Source: an uncultured Clostridia bacterium (GTDB lineage: Bacteria; Bacillota; Clostridia; Oscillospirales; Acutalibacteraceae). Taken from it: a stretch of 64,000 nt of DNA. This document shows positions 46,526 through 56,709 of the stretch, in pieces. The notes under the pieces are model-generated. The model ran no database searches. It saw nothing but the letters and a program-made list of their open reading frames with translations, and was not told where the DNA came from. How positions within the stretch are numbered: position 1 is the stretch's first letter; every line of letters starts with the position of its first letter. Where the stretch lies: NCBI GenBank assembly GCA_947631855.1, contig CANRMX010000005.1, positions 1 to 64,000 on the forward strand, read 5' to 3'. The position numbers were made by a program, and so were the translations under genes.

Positions 46526-47794
46526 TCAGGAGTCACCTCCGTCCTGTAACAACTGACGGTTTCTGACGATCACACAGAGCCTAAAGATAAGAATGGAAAT
46601 CTCCGTTACCGTGGTGAGAACGCACAGGGAAATCAAATCGATCCCCCAGGTGCAATAGGCGATCAGCGCCCCCAGCAGATAGACCGCCGTGCCGAAGCCC
46701 ACGGAAATGTTGGCAAATTTGGCCAGCCCCATGGCGCCCAGCGTGGGATAGCCCAAGATATAGTTGGGAAACGCACACACTGCCACGGGGATCATCAGCC
46801 GCAGGGGCAGCACCACGTCGGCGCCGGCCTCGCCCAGCCACAGGGTGAGCAGGGGTTTGGCAAAGATAAACACCACCGCGCAGCCCGCCAGAATGATGGG
46901 ATAGATCAGCACCAGGGCCTTCTTGATGATCTTAAAATTCCGGTGCTTCATCATGTGGGGGTACAGGCTGTCGGCGATGGGAGACATACTGTTTCTCGCT
47001 GCATTGATCACCGTGTCCGCGTTGGTATAGAGCCCCGTAGCCACCGGCCCGGCTATATTTTTCAAAAGAATGCCATTGAGATTGGAGTTGATGGACGCGG
47101 CCACCTTGGAGAGGAAGAACTGGGAGGAATCTTTCAGTTCTATGCCAATTTCCCGCCAAGTTGTCCGGCAGAAATGAATGTGCAGTTTCGTGTATAAGTG
47201 CCAGTAGACGAATGCCAGCGCGCCGATATTCCCAACAGCCGTGAAAAGCGGCACCATCCAGTAATCCTCCGGCCGGTGGACGAACACGAAGATCATCACC
47301 GTGGCGAACAGCTTGATGGTCACTGCCCGCACGGTGATGGCGGCCATCTGCTCCAGCCCACGGTACATGAAGTCCGGCAGCATGGAGTTGGTACAAACGG
47401 TGAGAAGATAGACCGCGTAGACAAGAAATTCCACTGGATCCGGGATTGAAGGGCGCACAAAAAGTATCAGGATCCCAAAGGACAGCAGCATAAGTATCCC
47501 TTTGGCTGCCAGCACGCATGTGAGAATGCGATTCAGGTAGGTGCGATCGTCCCGGTGTTGGGAGATTTTCGCCGTGGCGGACATGATGAAACCGAAATCG
47601 ATGAGGATTTGAAAGAAATTCGCAGTGTATTGCGCGGCGCCCAGTGTGCCGATCAGCTCCATCCCCAGCACGCGCACCTGATAGCCTCGGGTGAGCAATG
47701 TCATGGCCATGCTGGAAAATTGGAGCACATATAGCATCAATGTGTTTTCTAATAGGCCCCCACGGCTTATATGGAGGCGGTCTCTCAAATTCAT
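46526..47794 (-). CDS. polysaccharide flippase (Wzx/MATE-like)
   Basis: 422 aa, about 12 TM segments; adjacent to glycan biosynthesis genes. Confidence 0.85.
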   Translation of the reverse strand: MNLRDRLHISRGGLLENTLMLYVLQFSSMAMTLLTRGYQVRVLGMELIGTLGAAQYTANFFQILIDFGFIMSATAKISQHRDDRTYLNRILTCVLAAKGILMLLSFGILILFVRPSIPDPVEFLVYAVYLLTVCTNSMLPDFMYRGLEQMAAITVRAVTIKLFATVMIFVFVHRPEDYWMVPLFTAVGNIGALAFVYWHLYTKLHIHFCRTTWREIGIELKDSSQFFLSKVAASINSNLNGILLKNIAGPVATGLYTNADTVINAARNSMSPIADSLYPHMMKHRNFKIIKKALVLIYPIILAGCAVVFIFAKPLLTLWLGEAGADVVLPLRLMIPVAVCAFPNYILGYPTLGAMGLAKFANISVGFGTAVYLLGALIAYCTWGIDLISLCVLTTVTEISILIFRLCVIVRNRQLLQDGGDS

Positions 47795-47807
47795 GTGGCG
47801 ATTCCTT

Positions 47808-48779
47808 CTATCCTTTATACTTAAAAAGCAAATACAGCAACCGATACATTTTCTTTTTCAACAGGGCGATTGCTATCCGCTGTTTCCACGGCAGGGTAGG
47901 AAGGTAGCGGTTTTTTGTCCAGTCGGGAAAACGCTTCTGCACGTATGCGGCAAATTGCGGCACCAGTGGATGCTTCGGATCATTTCGGACTACCCTGACA
48001 GAAGCGTACATATAGATATTGGCAACCGTCAAAAAGCACAGCTCATCCCGATAGTCCTCCAACAGCCCCTTTTCCGCAAAATATCCCAGCAGGTCGTCGA
48101 ATGCGTCCAGAATCTCCCGATTGCGCTCCAGCCGGGCGCTGTTCATAATGGAGCCTTCCCGGTGGAGGTAGTTGTATCCCACGAAATCGGAAAAGGCGAT
48201 GCGCTCCGCCGCCAGCATCAGCTTGGGCGTGGTGCGGATGTCCTCATACCACACCCGGGGTGGGTACTGGATGCCCGTCTCCGTGAACAGCGTGCGCCGA
48301 TAGAGCTTGTTGACGGCCGAGGGCGCGATGAGCAGCATATCCCTGCGCTCTATCAGCGAAAATCCCCGATCCCGGGGAAGATCCTCCACAAAGGTGGCCA
48401 GGGTGTTGCCCTTCTCGTCCACCGAGCGAAAGCCGAACACCACCAGGTCTGCGCTGTGCTCCTCGGCGGATTCCAAAGCCACCGCCAGCGTCCAGGGCTC
48501 GATCCAGTCGTCGCTGTCCACGAACAGCAGCCAATCGCCCTTTGCCGCCCGGATGCCCGTGTTCCGGGCGCCGCCCAGGCCCCGGTTCTCCTGATGGATC
48601 ACCCGGATGCGCCCGTCCTTTTCCGCCAGCCGGTCGCAGAGTGCGCCGCTGCCATCGGTGGAGCCGTCGTCGATGAGCAGCAGCTCAAAATCCTTGCAGG
48701 ACTGCGCCAGCACGGAGGCCACGCACTTCTCCAAGTAGCTTTCCACGTTGTATACCGGGACGATCACACTGGCCTGCAT
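47808..48779 (-). CDS. family 2 glycosyltransferase
   Basis: 323 aa; ASVIVPVYNVESYLEKCVASVLAQ, DDGSTDGSG, VDSDDWIEP. Confidence 0.95.
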   Translation of the reverse strand: MQASVIVPVYNVESYLEKCVASVLAQSCKDFELLLIDDGSTDGSGALCDRLAEKDGRIRVIHQENRGLGGARNTGIRAAKGDWLLFVDSDDWIEPWTLAVALESAEEHSADLVVFGFRSVDEKGNTLATFVEDLPRDRGFSLIERRDMLLIAPSAVNKLYRRTLFTETGIQYPPRVWYEDIRTTPKLMLAAERIAFSDFVGYNYLHREGSIMNSARLERNREILDAFDDLLGYFAEKGLLEDYRDELCFLTVANIYMYASVRVVRNDPKHPLVPQFAAYVQKRFPDWTKNRYLPTLPWKQRIAIALLKKKMYRLLYLLFKYKG

Positions 48780-48883
48780 CCCTGCTCCCTCGCTTTCCGT
48801 TCTTCCGTCCAGTCCTGTGTTCCGCCTTATAAAAAAGGCCGGAAGATCATTATACTATAAATTTCCCGATTTGTCGAGGGCCT

Positions 48884-50056
48884 TCACCCGAAGACCTTCT
48901 CGCTGTTGCCCACCTTCAAAAACAGGGTGAGGATCATCCCCACCGCCAGCAGGAGGGAGAGCAGCAGGTACACCTGCCGGATGCCGCTGTGGTCGGCCAC
49001 GAAGCCGCTGATGTTCTGCATCACGATGGTGGCCAGGCTGTTCACCGCGTTCACCACGCTGATGCCCGTGGTGGTCAGCTCGGGCCGCACCAGATTGTGG
49101 ACCATCTTCAAAATGATCATCATGAACAGGGTGCCGGACACCGCCTTGATCAGCACCATCACGGCCACCACCGCCCAGGCGGCGGGGGCAAAGGCGTAGA
49201 TCAGGAACTGGAACAGGCAGGAGCCGAAGGCCGCCAGCAGCAGGGCCTTGCCGGAGAAGCGGTCCATAAAGCGGTTGGAGAAGACGATGATGGGGATCTC
49301 CACCAAAGTGCTGAAAAACAGCACCGTGCCCACGGTCCCGGTGGAAACGCCCAGGCTGTTCAGGAGCAGGGGCGCGAAATTCATATTGACGCCGTTGCCG
49401 CAGGAGAACAGGAAAGCGATGAGCAGATACAGCAGGAAGTACCGCTGGGTCAGGAAGGAAGAGAGCTTCACCTTTTCGCCGGGGTTGTTTGGACGCTCCG
49501 CGCCCTGCACTCCGGCGGGCAGGGGATCCTCGGCACAGAGGTATCCCACGGCGGCCAGCAGGGCGGAGGCCGCCACCAGCGAGAACAGCACCCAGGGCGG
49601 GAAGCTCCCCACGGCGATGCCCGCGGCCTGGGCCCCGGCGGCATAGCCGAAGGTGCCCCACACCCGGAGGGTGCCGTAGCGGAACCGGCACGCACTGGCC
49701 AGCCGTTCTGAGACGGCCATGGCGGAGCCGCTGAGGGACATGATCAGCCCATTCAGCAGGAAAAGCGTCCACACCTGCCCGCTGCCCCCAAAGAGGATGG
49801 CGCACACGCCCAGCAGCACCAGCAGCACGGCGCAGATCATCCGGGGCCGGCCGGTGCGGTCGCACAGGTACCCGGTGATGGGCACCATGATGAAGGAGAA
49901 CAGCCCCGAGGAGGAGACGACGAAGGACATCTCCGAGGCGGATTTGCCGATGCCCGTGAGGTACACCGACAGCACCGAGCTGAAGGATGCCATGGCGAAA
50001 TAGGCAAAGAGGAAGATCATCACATAGCTGAGATAAGAGCCTTTCAGGCGGCGCAC
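48884..50056 (-). CDS. MFS transporter
   Basis: 390 aa, 12 TM pattern; GYLCDRTGRPRMI loop motif. Confidence 0.9.
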   Translation of the reverse strand: MRRLKGSYLSYVMIFLFAYFAMASFSSVLSVYLTGIGKSASEMSFVVSSSGLFSFIMVPITGYLCDRTGRPRMICAVLLVLLGVCAILFGGSGQVWTLFLLNGLIMSLSGSAMAVSERLASACRFRYGTLRVWGTFGYAAGAQAAGIAVGSFPPWVLFSLVAASALLAAVGYLCAEDPLPAGVQGAERPNNPGEKVKLSSFLTQRYFLLYLLIAFLFSCGNGVNMNFAPLLLNSLGVSTGTVGTVLFFSTLVEIPIIVFSNRFMDRFSGKALLLAAFGSCLFQFLIYAFAPAAWAVVAVMVLIKAVSGTLFMMIILKMVHNLVRPELTTTGISVVNAVNSLATIVMQNISGFVADHSGIRQVYLLLSLLLAVGMILTLFLKVGNSEKVFG

Positions 50057-50192
50057 GGGTATCCCTCCAATTCACTTTTTCCCAATCCAATACTACCGCG
50101 CCGGGCGGGGGAAGTCAAGAGGCCGGGAGAAAAAACGGCGCATAAAACCCACCGCAGGCGGCTATACATGACAAAAGAGGCGGTGGTGCAAA

Positions 50193-51071
50193 ATGCGCGG
50201 AAAGGCCCGGGGAATCTTCGGGGTGGTCAGGGTGCGGATGGGATTCCTGTTGATCGCTGCGGCGGCCTGCGCCCTGCTGGTGACGGCAGCGTCGGCGGTG
50301 GCGTGGCGGGGCAAAGAGGAGAGCGTGGAGGTGCCCATGGTGATGTACCACAGCGTGCTGCGGGACGAGGCCCGCCACGGCCAGTATGTGATCTCTCCCG
50401 ATGAACTGGAAAGCGACTTCACCTGGCTCAAGGCCCACGGGTACACCCCGGTGTTGATCCAGGACCTCATCGCCTACACCCACGGCGGCAGCCTGCCGGA
50501 AAAGCCCATCGTCCTCACCTTCGACGACGGCTATTACAACAACTACGTCTATGCCTACCCGCTGGCCCAGCGGCTGGGGTGCAAATTCGTCCTTTCGGTC
50601 ATCGGTTATTGGGCGGATCATTATACCGACACCGGCGAGGAAAACGCCTACTATTCCCACGCCACCTGGGGGCGGCTTACGGAGATGGTGGATTCCGGCC
50701 TGGTGGAGCTGCAAAACCACAGCTATGATCTCCACACCACCGACGGCGCCCGGTTCGGGGCCAAGCGCATGCCCGGGGAGGACGCGGCCTCCTACGCCCA
50801 AATGCTCCGGGCAGATTTGGGCAAGACCCAGGCGGCGGTGGAGGCCCACACGGGCAAAGCGCCCACGGCGTTCACCTATCCTTTCGGGGCGTATAACGAA
50901 TCCACGGCACAGATCGTGCGGGACATGGGATTTGCCTGCACCCTCACCTGCGCGGAAAAGGTGAACGTCCTCACCCGGGACCCGGAGAGCCTGTTCGGCC
51001 TGGGCCGGTTTCTGCGGCCCTCCGGGGTGGATTCGGAAACCTTCTTCACGGAAACCATGGGACTGGGGTGA
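50193..51071 (+). CDS. polysaccharide deacetylase (CE4) family protein
   Basis: 292 aa; VMYHSVL, IVLTFDDGYYNNYVYAYPL. Confidence 0.93.
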   Translation: MRGKARGIFGVVRVRMGFLLIAAAACALLVTAASAVAWRGKEESVEVPMVMYHSVLRDEARHGQYVISPDELESDFTWLKAHGYTPVLIQDLIAYTHGGSLPEKPIVLTFDDGYYNNYVYAYPLAQRLGCKFVLSVIGYWADHYTDTGEENAYYSHATWGRLTEMVDSGLVELQNHSYDLHTTDGARFGAKRMPGEDAASYAQMLRADLGKTQAAVEAHTGKAPTAFTYPFGAYNESTAQIVRDMGFACTLTCAEKVNVLTRDPESLFGLGRFLRPSGVDSETFFTETMGLG

Positions 51072-51075
51072 GCAA

Positions 51076-52407
51076 ATGCTGGACTTTCTGTGCAGCGCCC
51101 TGTGGGGCTGGCACATCCTGCTGCCGATCCTGGCGGCGGGCATCTATTTCACGATCTCCACCCGGTTTTATCAGGTGCGCGGCTTCCGGGATTGGCTCCG
51201 GGCCGCGCTGCCGGGCAGACACAGCAAGGCGGGCGCGGGGAAGATCACCGGCTTCCAGGCGCTGACGGCGGCCCTGGGGGGCTCCATCGGCACGGGGAAC
51301 ATCGTGGGGGTGGCGGCGGCCATCACCGTGGGCGGGCCGGGGGCCATCTTCTGGATGGACGTTTCCGCCTTTTTCGGCATGATGACCGTCTACGCGGAGA
51401 ACCTGCTGGCGGCCTCCCACCGGGGCGGCCCGGGGCCCATGGGGTATATCCGCAGGGCGGGCGCGCCGTTGGCGGTGCTCTATGGGGCGGGGTGCTGCCT
51501 GGCCTCCTTCGGCATGGGCAACATGGCCCAGACCAACGCCTGTGCCGCCGCCATGGAGGCCCTAGGTGTGCCGCTCTGGGTGATCGTCCCGGCCCTGGCG
51601 CTGCTGGTGTTTTTCGTGGCAAAGGGCGGGCTGCGTGCGGCGGTGAAGATCACCGAAAAGCTGGTGCCCGCCATGACCCTGCTGTTTTTCGCCGCATCCC
51701 TCGGGGTGCTGTGGGTGTTCCGGGCAGAGCTGCCCCGGGCGGCGGCCAGCATTTTCCAGGGGGCCTTTTCCTTTCGGGCGGGGGCCGGCGGGGCCATGGG
51801 GGCGCTGCTCGCCCTGGGCACGGGGATCTCCCGGGGCGTGTTCACCAACGAGGCCGGCTTGGGCAGCGCCGCTTTCTCCTATGAGGACGTGGCCGACCGC
51901 ACCCCGGCGGAGCTGGGCCGCCTGGGGATTTTCCAGGTCTTTCTGGACACCTTAGTGATGTGCACCTTGACGGGCCTGTGTATTCTGTGCTGCCGGTCGC
52001 CGGTGCTCTCCGGGGCAGAGCTCACCTTCTATGCCTACGGCGCGGCGCTGGGGCCCTTGGGCGTGCAGGCGGTCTCCCTCTGCACGGCGCTGTTCGCCCT
52101 GGCCACGGTAGTCACCTGGAGCTGCTACGGCCGGGAGGCCCTGCTGTATCTCACCCACGGCCGGGGCCGGTGGGCCTATGCTGCGGCGGCCGGGGCGGCG
52201 GCTGGGCTGGGGTGCGTGCTGTCCCTCACGGCGGTTTTCCAGCTGGGCGACGCCATGAACGGCCTGATGGCCCTGCCCAATCTCATCGCCCTGTACCGCT
52301 GCCGGAAGGAAGTGAAGATCCTCTTTGAAAAAAACCGCGCAAAAGGTTGCCAGAAAAATCTGAAATCTACTGGCTTTTGCACGATAAATATGCTAAAATA
52401 CAAGTAG
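51076..52407 (+). CDS. sodium:alanine symporter family (AGCS) transporter
   Basis: 443 aa; FQALTAALGGSIGTGNIVGVAAAITVGGPGAIFWM, TNEAGLGSAA. Confidence 0.94.
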   Translation: MLDFLCSALWGWHILLPILAAGIYFTISTRFYQVRGFRDWLRAALPGRHSKAGAGKITGFQALTAALGGSIGTGNIVGVAAAITVGGPGAIFWMDVSAFFGMMTVYAENLLAASHRGGPGPMGYIRRAGAPLAVLYGAGCCLASFGMGNMAQTNACAAAMEALGVPLWVIVPALALLVFFVAKGGLRAAVKITEKLVPAMTLLFFAASLGVLWVFRAELPRAAASIFQGAFSFRAGAGGAMGALLALGTGISRGVFTNEAGLGSAAFSYEDVADRTPAELGRLGIFQVFLDTLVMCTLTGLCILCCRSPVLSGAELTFYAYGAALGPLGVQAVSLCTALFALATVVTWSCYGREALLYLTHGRGRWAYAAAAGAAAGLGCVLSLTAVFQLGDAMNGLMALPNLIALYRCRKEVKILFEKNRAKGCQKNLKSTGFCTINMLKYK

Positions 52408-52454
52408 AAGCCGCACACAAGCGGAAAACCACCGTATAGAAAGGATGGAACATC

Positions 52455-52793
52455 ATGAAACTGATCCTTGCCATCGTCTCCAACGACGACAGCGGCGCGG
52501 TTTCCTCCGCGCTGACCAGAGAGGGATTTTCGGTAACCAAGCTCGCCACCACCGGCGGGTTCCTGATGGCCGGCAACACCACCTTCATTTCCGGCGTAGA
52601 CGACGAGAAGGTGGACGCCGTGATCGCCATCATCGGCAAATATTCCAGCCGCCGCACCCAGATCGTGCCCAGCAGTTCGATCCACTCGGCAGCGCCCGGG
52701 GACACGGGGATGTATTCCTCCTACCCGGTGGAGGTGACGGTGGGCGGTTCCACCATCTTCGTGCTGAACGTGGACCGCTTTGAAAAGGTCTGA
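52455..52793 (+). CDS. cyclic-di-AMP receptor (DarA/PstA-like, DUF970)
   Basis: 112 aa; MKLILAIVSNDDSGAVSSALTREGFSVTKLATTGGFLMAGNTTFISGV. Confidence 0.95.
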   Translation: MKLILAIVSNDDSGAVSSALTREGFSVTKLATTGGFLMAGNTTFISGVDDEKVDAVIAIIGKYSSRRTQIVPSSSIHSAAPGDTGMYSSYPVEVTVGGSTIFVLNVDRFEKV

Positions 52794-53779
52794 TGGACTT
52801 TCCGGGCTTTCTGGGGAACGCCCCGGTCAAGGCCGCGCTTTCGGCGGCTTTTCAGGCGGGGCGTTTTCCCCATGCTGTTTTGCTCCAGGGCGAGGCCGGT
52901 ACCGGTAAGCGCACCCTGGCCGGGCTCATCGCCCAGGCGCTGGTGTGCAGGAACCGGGACCGCGCCCCCTGTGGGACATGCCCTTCCTGCATCCGCGCGG
53001 CGGCGGGCTCCCATCCCGATATCCGCGTGATCCAGCCCGCCGGCAGCGCCCGTTCCCTCACGGTGGAGGCCATCCGGGAAGTCACCGAGGACGCGGGCAA
53101 AATGCCCGAGGAGGCGGAGGTCAACGTCTATATCCTGGTGCTGGGTAGCCGCCCATCGGAGGCGGCGCAGAACAAGCTGCTCAAAGTCATCGAGGAGCCG
53201 CCCATGGGGACGGTCTTCCTGCTGGTGGCGGAATCGGCGGAGCTGCTGCTGCCCACCATCCGCTCCAGGGTGCAGACCTATACGCTCCTGCCGCCATCGG
53301 AGGCGGAGGCCGCGTCCTTTGTGGCGGAAAAGACCGGCATCCCGCCGGAGGAGGCCGGCAGATTGGCCGCGCTCTGCGGCGGGAACATCGGCCGGATGCT
53401 GGCGGAGAGCAGCCCGGAGAACGCAGCCAAAAGCCTGACTATCGCGGCGCAGATCGCCGGGGAGATGCTCAGCACCGGCGGCGACGGGATGCTGCGGGCC
53501 TTTGCGCCGCTGCAGCGGGACAGGGCGCTGTGCCGGGAGGTGCTGGTGCGGCTGGGGGCGATCTTCCGGGATGCCTGCGTGCTGCGGGCGGGCGGCGATA
53601 CCCTGCTGGGCGGCGCGCCGGAAGTTGCCCGCCGATTGCAGCGGCTGCCCCTCAAACAGCTGGCCGCCCTGCCGGAGCTCACCCGGGAATACATCCGCAA
53701 GGTGGACGGCAACGCCAACATGGCGCTGCTGACGGTCTGCCTGTGCGCGGCGCTGCGGGAGGCCGCCGGCACCCAGTAG
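52793..53779 (+). CDS. holB: DNA polymerase III delta' subunit
   Basis: 328 aa; GEAGTGKRTLAGLIAQAL, CGTCPSCIRAAAGSHPDI, NKLLKVIEEPP. Confidence 0.92.
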   Translation: MDFPGFLGNAPVKAALSAAFQAGRFPHAVLLQGEAGTGKRTLAGLIAQALVCRNRDRAPCGTCPSCIRAAAGSHPDIRVIQPAGSARSLTVEAIREVTEDAGKMPEEAEVNVYILVLGSRPSEAAQNKLLKVIEEPPMGTVFLLVAESAELLLPTIRSRVQTYTLLPPSEAEAASFVAEKTGIPPEEAGRLAALCGGNIGRMLAESSPENAAKSLTIAAQIAGEMLSTGGDGMLRAFAPLQRDRALCREVLVRLGAIFRDACVLRAGGDTLLGGAPEVARRLQRLPLKQLAALPELTREYIRKVDGNANMALLTVCLCAALREAAGTQ

Positions 53780-53842
53780 CAAGGAATCAAAACCCCAACC
53801 ACCCGTCCGGGTGTGGACGATAAAGAGAAGGAGAGCAGAGAA

Positions 53843-54691
53843 ATGGCCGAGGTCATAGGCGTTCGTTTCAGAAACACAGGGAAAGTTTATTATTTCAACC
53901 CCATGGGCGAGAAGCTGAAAAAGGGGGAGCAGGCGGTGGTGGAGACCACCCGGGGCGTGGAATGCGGCGAGGTGGCCATGGAGAACACTGAGGTCAGCGA
54001 CGAGGCCATCGTGCAGCCGCTGAAGAAACTGCTGCGCAGGGCCACCAAAGACGACCTGCGCCGGGTGGAGGAAAACCGCCGGAAGGAGAAGGCGGCCTTT
54101 ACCGTGTGCGAGCAGAAGATCGCCGACCACCGGCTGGACATGAAGCTGGTGGAGGTGGAATACGCCTTTGACGGCAGCAAGATCTTGTTTTATTTCACCG
54201 CCAACGGCCGGGTGGATTTCCGGGAGCTGGTGAAGGACTTGGCCGGGCAGTTCCGCACCCGCATCGAGCTCCGGCAGATCGGCGTGCGGGACGAGGCCAA
54301 GATGCTGGGCGGCATCGGCGTGTGCGGGCGGCCCTTCTGCTGCGGCACGTTCCTCAACGGCTTCCAGCCCGTGTCCATCAAGATGGCCAAGGAGCAGGGC
54401 CTCTCCCTGAACCCGGTGAAGATCTCCGGCTCCTGCGGGCGGCTGATGTGCTGCCTGAAATACGAGCAGGAGGCGTATCAGGACCTCATCCGCACCACGC
54501 CGAAGATCGGCGCCCCGGTCTCCACGCCGGAGGGCCGCGGGGTGGTGGCGGACCAGAGCCTGCTCACCCGCAGGGTGAAGGTGAAGCTGGACAAGGACCC
54601 GGACGCCGCGCCCAAGGAATTCCGGGTGGACGAGGTGCGCGTCCCCAGGGAGCACCGGCGGCAGGGGGAGCGCAGAGACGGGGAAGAATAA
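53843..54691 (+). CDS. PSP1 domain protein (RicT/YaaT-like)
   Basis: MAEVIGVRFRNTGKVYYFNP; FCCGTFLNGFQPVSIKMAKEQGLSLNPVKISGSCGRLMCCLKYEQEAY. Confidence 0.95.
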   Translation: MAEVIGVRFRNTGKVYYFNPMGEKLKKGEQAVVETTRGVECGEVAMENTEVSDEAIVQPLKKLLRRATKDDLRRVEENRRKEKAAFTVCEQKIADHRLDMKLVEVEYAFDGSKILFYFTANGRVDFRELVKDLAGQFRTRIELRQIGVRDEAKMLGGIGVCGRPFCCGTFLNGFQPVSIKMAKEQGLSLNPVKISGSCGRLMCCLKYEQEAYQDLIRTTPKIGAPVSTPEGRGVVADQSLLTRRVKVKLDKDPDAAPKEFRVDEVRVPREHRRQGERRDGEE

Positions 54692-54800
54692 AATCGGAAT
54701 AGGGCTTGATTTTTCCCGGAAATATGCTAAAATATTGGTGATCAGGCCCAGCCGGGTCTGGAACATAGAAGCGCAAAATTTTTTATGGGAGGTGTATTCC

Positions 54801-54974
54801 ATGCCTTACGTCATCAAGAAGGACACCTGCATCGCCTGCGGCGCCTGCGCCAGCGGCTGCCCGGTGGACGCCATTTCCGAAAAGGACGGCGTGTACGTGA
54901 TCGATCCCGACACCTGCATCAGCTGCGGGGCCTGCGCAGGGGTTTGCCCGGTGGGCGCCCCCGAGGAGGAGTAA
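54801..54974 (+). CDS. 2[4Fe-4S] ferredoxin
   Basis: 57 aa; CIACGACASGCP and CISCGACAGVCP. Confidence 0.96.
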   Translation: MPYVIKKDTCIACGACASGCPVDAISEKDGVYVIDPDTCISCGACAGVCPVGAPEEE

Positions 54975-55079
54975 GATCGACGAAACGCAGCCCGCGTCGG
55001 GGATATCCCGGCCGGGCTGGTTTTTGTTGCATGGAAACATCTCAGAGAAACGACCAAAACACGAAAAGACGGTGACGGT

Positions 55080-55808
55080 ATGGAAACTCCCCGTTGGGAG
55101 GATCTGGGCGCGGGCGCTGGCCTGTGGGTGACGAAGGAGAGCCCCTTGACCACGGACGCGCTGCTTTTGGCGGATTTCTCCGCGCCCAAAAAGGGGGAGC
55201 GGTGCGCGGACCTGGGCACGGGCTGCGGCAGCATCGCCATCCTGTGGCGGCGGCAGGGCGCGGCCGGGTCCATCCTGGCGGTGGAGCTGCAGCCGGAGGT
55301 GGCGGCCATGGCGGCGGATTCCGTAGCCCGCAACGGCTTCGGCGATACCCTCCGGGTGGTCTGCGGCGACGCCGCCCGCCCCAGGGAGCTGTTTGCCCCG
55401 CAGAGTTTGGACCTCGTCGCCTGCAATCCGCCCTATTACCCGGAAGACCGAGGGGCCGTGGGCGCAGGCCCGCGGGGCGTGGCCCGGCACGGGGGCAGCC
55501 TGACGCTTTCCGCGCTGGCGGCCTCCGCCGGGTACGGGCTCAAATGGGGCGGCAGGCTGTGCGTCTGCCTCCCGGCGGAGCGTCTGGCGGAAGCGGTGCG
55601 GGCTTTCGGCGAAAAGGGGCTGGAACCCAAACGGCTGCGCATGGTGCAGTCCCGGCCGGAGAAACCGCCCTATCTGCTGCTGATGGAGTGTCGGCGGGGC
55701 GGCAAGCCGGGGCTCGCGCTGGAGCCCACCCTGTTGATTGCCGACGCATCGGGCAAACCCAGCCCGGCGCTGCTGGCCGCCTACGGCCCGTATAGAAAGG
55801 AAGGATAA
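55080..55808 (+). CDS. tRNA1(Val) (adenine(37)-N6)-methyltransferase family (TrmN6/YfiC)
   Basis: 242 aa; DLGTGCGSIAI, LVACNPPYYPEDRG (NPPY). Confidence 0.92.
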   Translation: METPRWEDLGAGAGLWVTKESPLTTDALLLADFSAPKKGERCADLGTGCGSIAILWRRQGAAGSILAVELQPEVAAMAADSVARNGFGDTLRVVCGDAARPRELFAPQSLDLVACNPPYYPEDRGAVGAGPRGVARHGGSLTLSALAASAGYGLKWGGRLCVCLPAERLAEAVRAFGEKGLEPKRLRMVQSRPEKPPYLLLMECRRGGKPGLALEPTLLIADASGKPSPALLAAYGPYRKEG

Positions 55809-55809
55809 C

Positions 55810-56646
55810 ATGCCCACTGGCACGCTGTACATCGTGGGGACGCCCATCGGGAATCTGGGGGATTTTTCACCCCGGGCGGTGGAGACGCTGGAAAAGGTGG
55901 ATTTCATCGCGGCGGAGGACACCCGGGTGACCCTGAAGCTGCTCAATCGTTTCGGCGTGAAGAAGCCCATGATCAGCTATTTCGAGCACAACCGCAACGA
56001 CCACGGCCGGGTGATTCTGGAGAAGCTCCGGGCCGGGGAATCCTGCGCCCTGGTGTCGGACGCGGGGATGCCCGGGGTATCGGACCCTGGGGAGCAGCTG
56101 GCGGCGGCCTGCGAAGCGGAGGGCATCCCGGTGACGGCGGTGCCGGGGCCCACGGCGGCGGTGACGGCGCTGGTGCTGTCGGGCCTGCCCACAGGGCGCT
56201 TCACCTTCGAGGGCTTTTTGAGCGTCAACAAGCGGGCCCGCCGGGAGCACCTGGAAGCGGTGCGCAGTGAGTCCCGCACCATGATCTTCTACGAAGCGCC
56301 CCACAAGCTGCGCAGGACCCTGGCCGATTTTGCAGAGATTTTCGGCCCGGAGCGCCGGATCGCCCTGTGCAGGGAGCTGACCAAGCTCCACGAGGAGGTC
56401 TGGCGCACCACCCTTGGGGAGGCCGCCGCCCGCTATCGGGAGCAGGAGCCCAAGGGGGAGTATGTTTTGGTGATCGCCGGCGCCCCTGCGCCTGAAATCC
56501 CGGAGCCTGCCTCCACGCCGGAGGACGCCGCCGCCCTAGCCCGGGAGCTGATGGCCCGGGGCGCCTCCGCCGCCGAAGCCGCCCGGGAGGCCGCCAAAGC
56601 CACCGGCCTCAAAAAGGGCGACATCTATCGTCTGTTGACAGCCTGA
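55810..56646 (+). CDS. rsmI: 16S rRNA (cytidine(1402)-2'-O)-methyltransferase
   Basis: LYIVGTPIGNLGDFSPRAVETLEKVDFIAAEDTR, SDAGMPGVSDPG. Confidence 0.97.
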   Translation: MPTGTLYIVGTPIGNLGDFSPRAVETLEKVDFIAAEDTRVTLKLLNRFGVKKPMISYFEHNRNDHGRVILEKLRAGESCALVSDAGMPGVSDPGEQLAAACEAEGIPVTAVPGPTAAVTALVLSGLPTGRFTFEGFLSVNKRARREHLEAVRSESRTMIFYEAPHKLRRTLADFAEIFGPERRIALCRELTKLHEEVWRTTLGEAAARYREQEPKGEYVLVIAGAPAPEIPEPASTPEDAAALARELMARGASAAEAAREAAKATGLKKGDIYRLLTA

Positions 56647-56709
56647 TGTTCCACCCAACTGTGAGCAGCCATGCTGACGAAACACTATTTTGATTTGGAG
56701 GATTTCATT

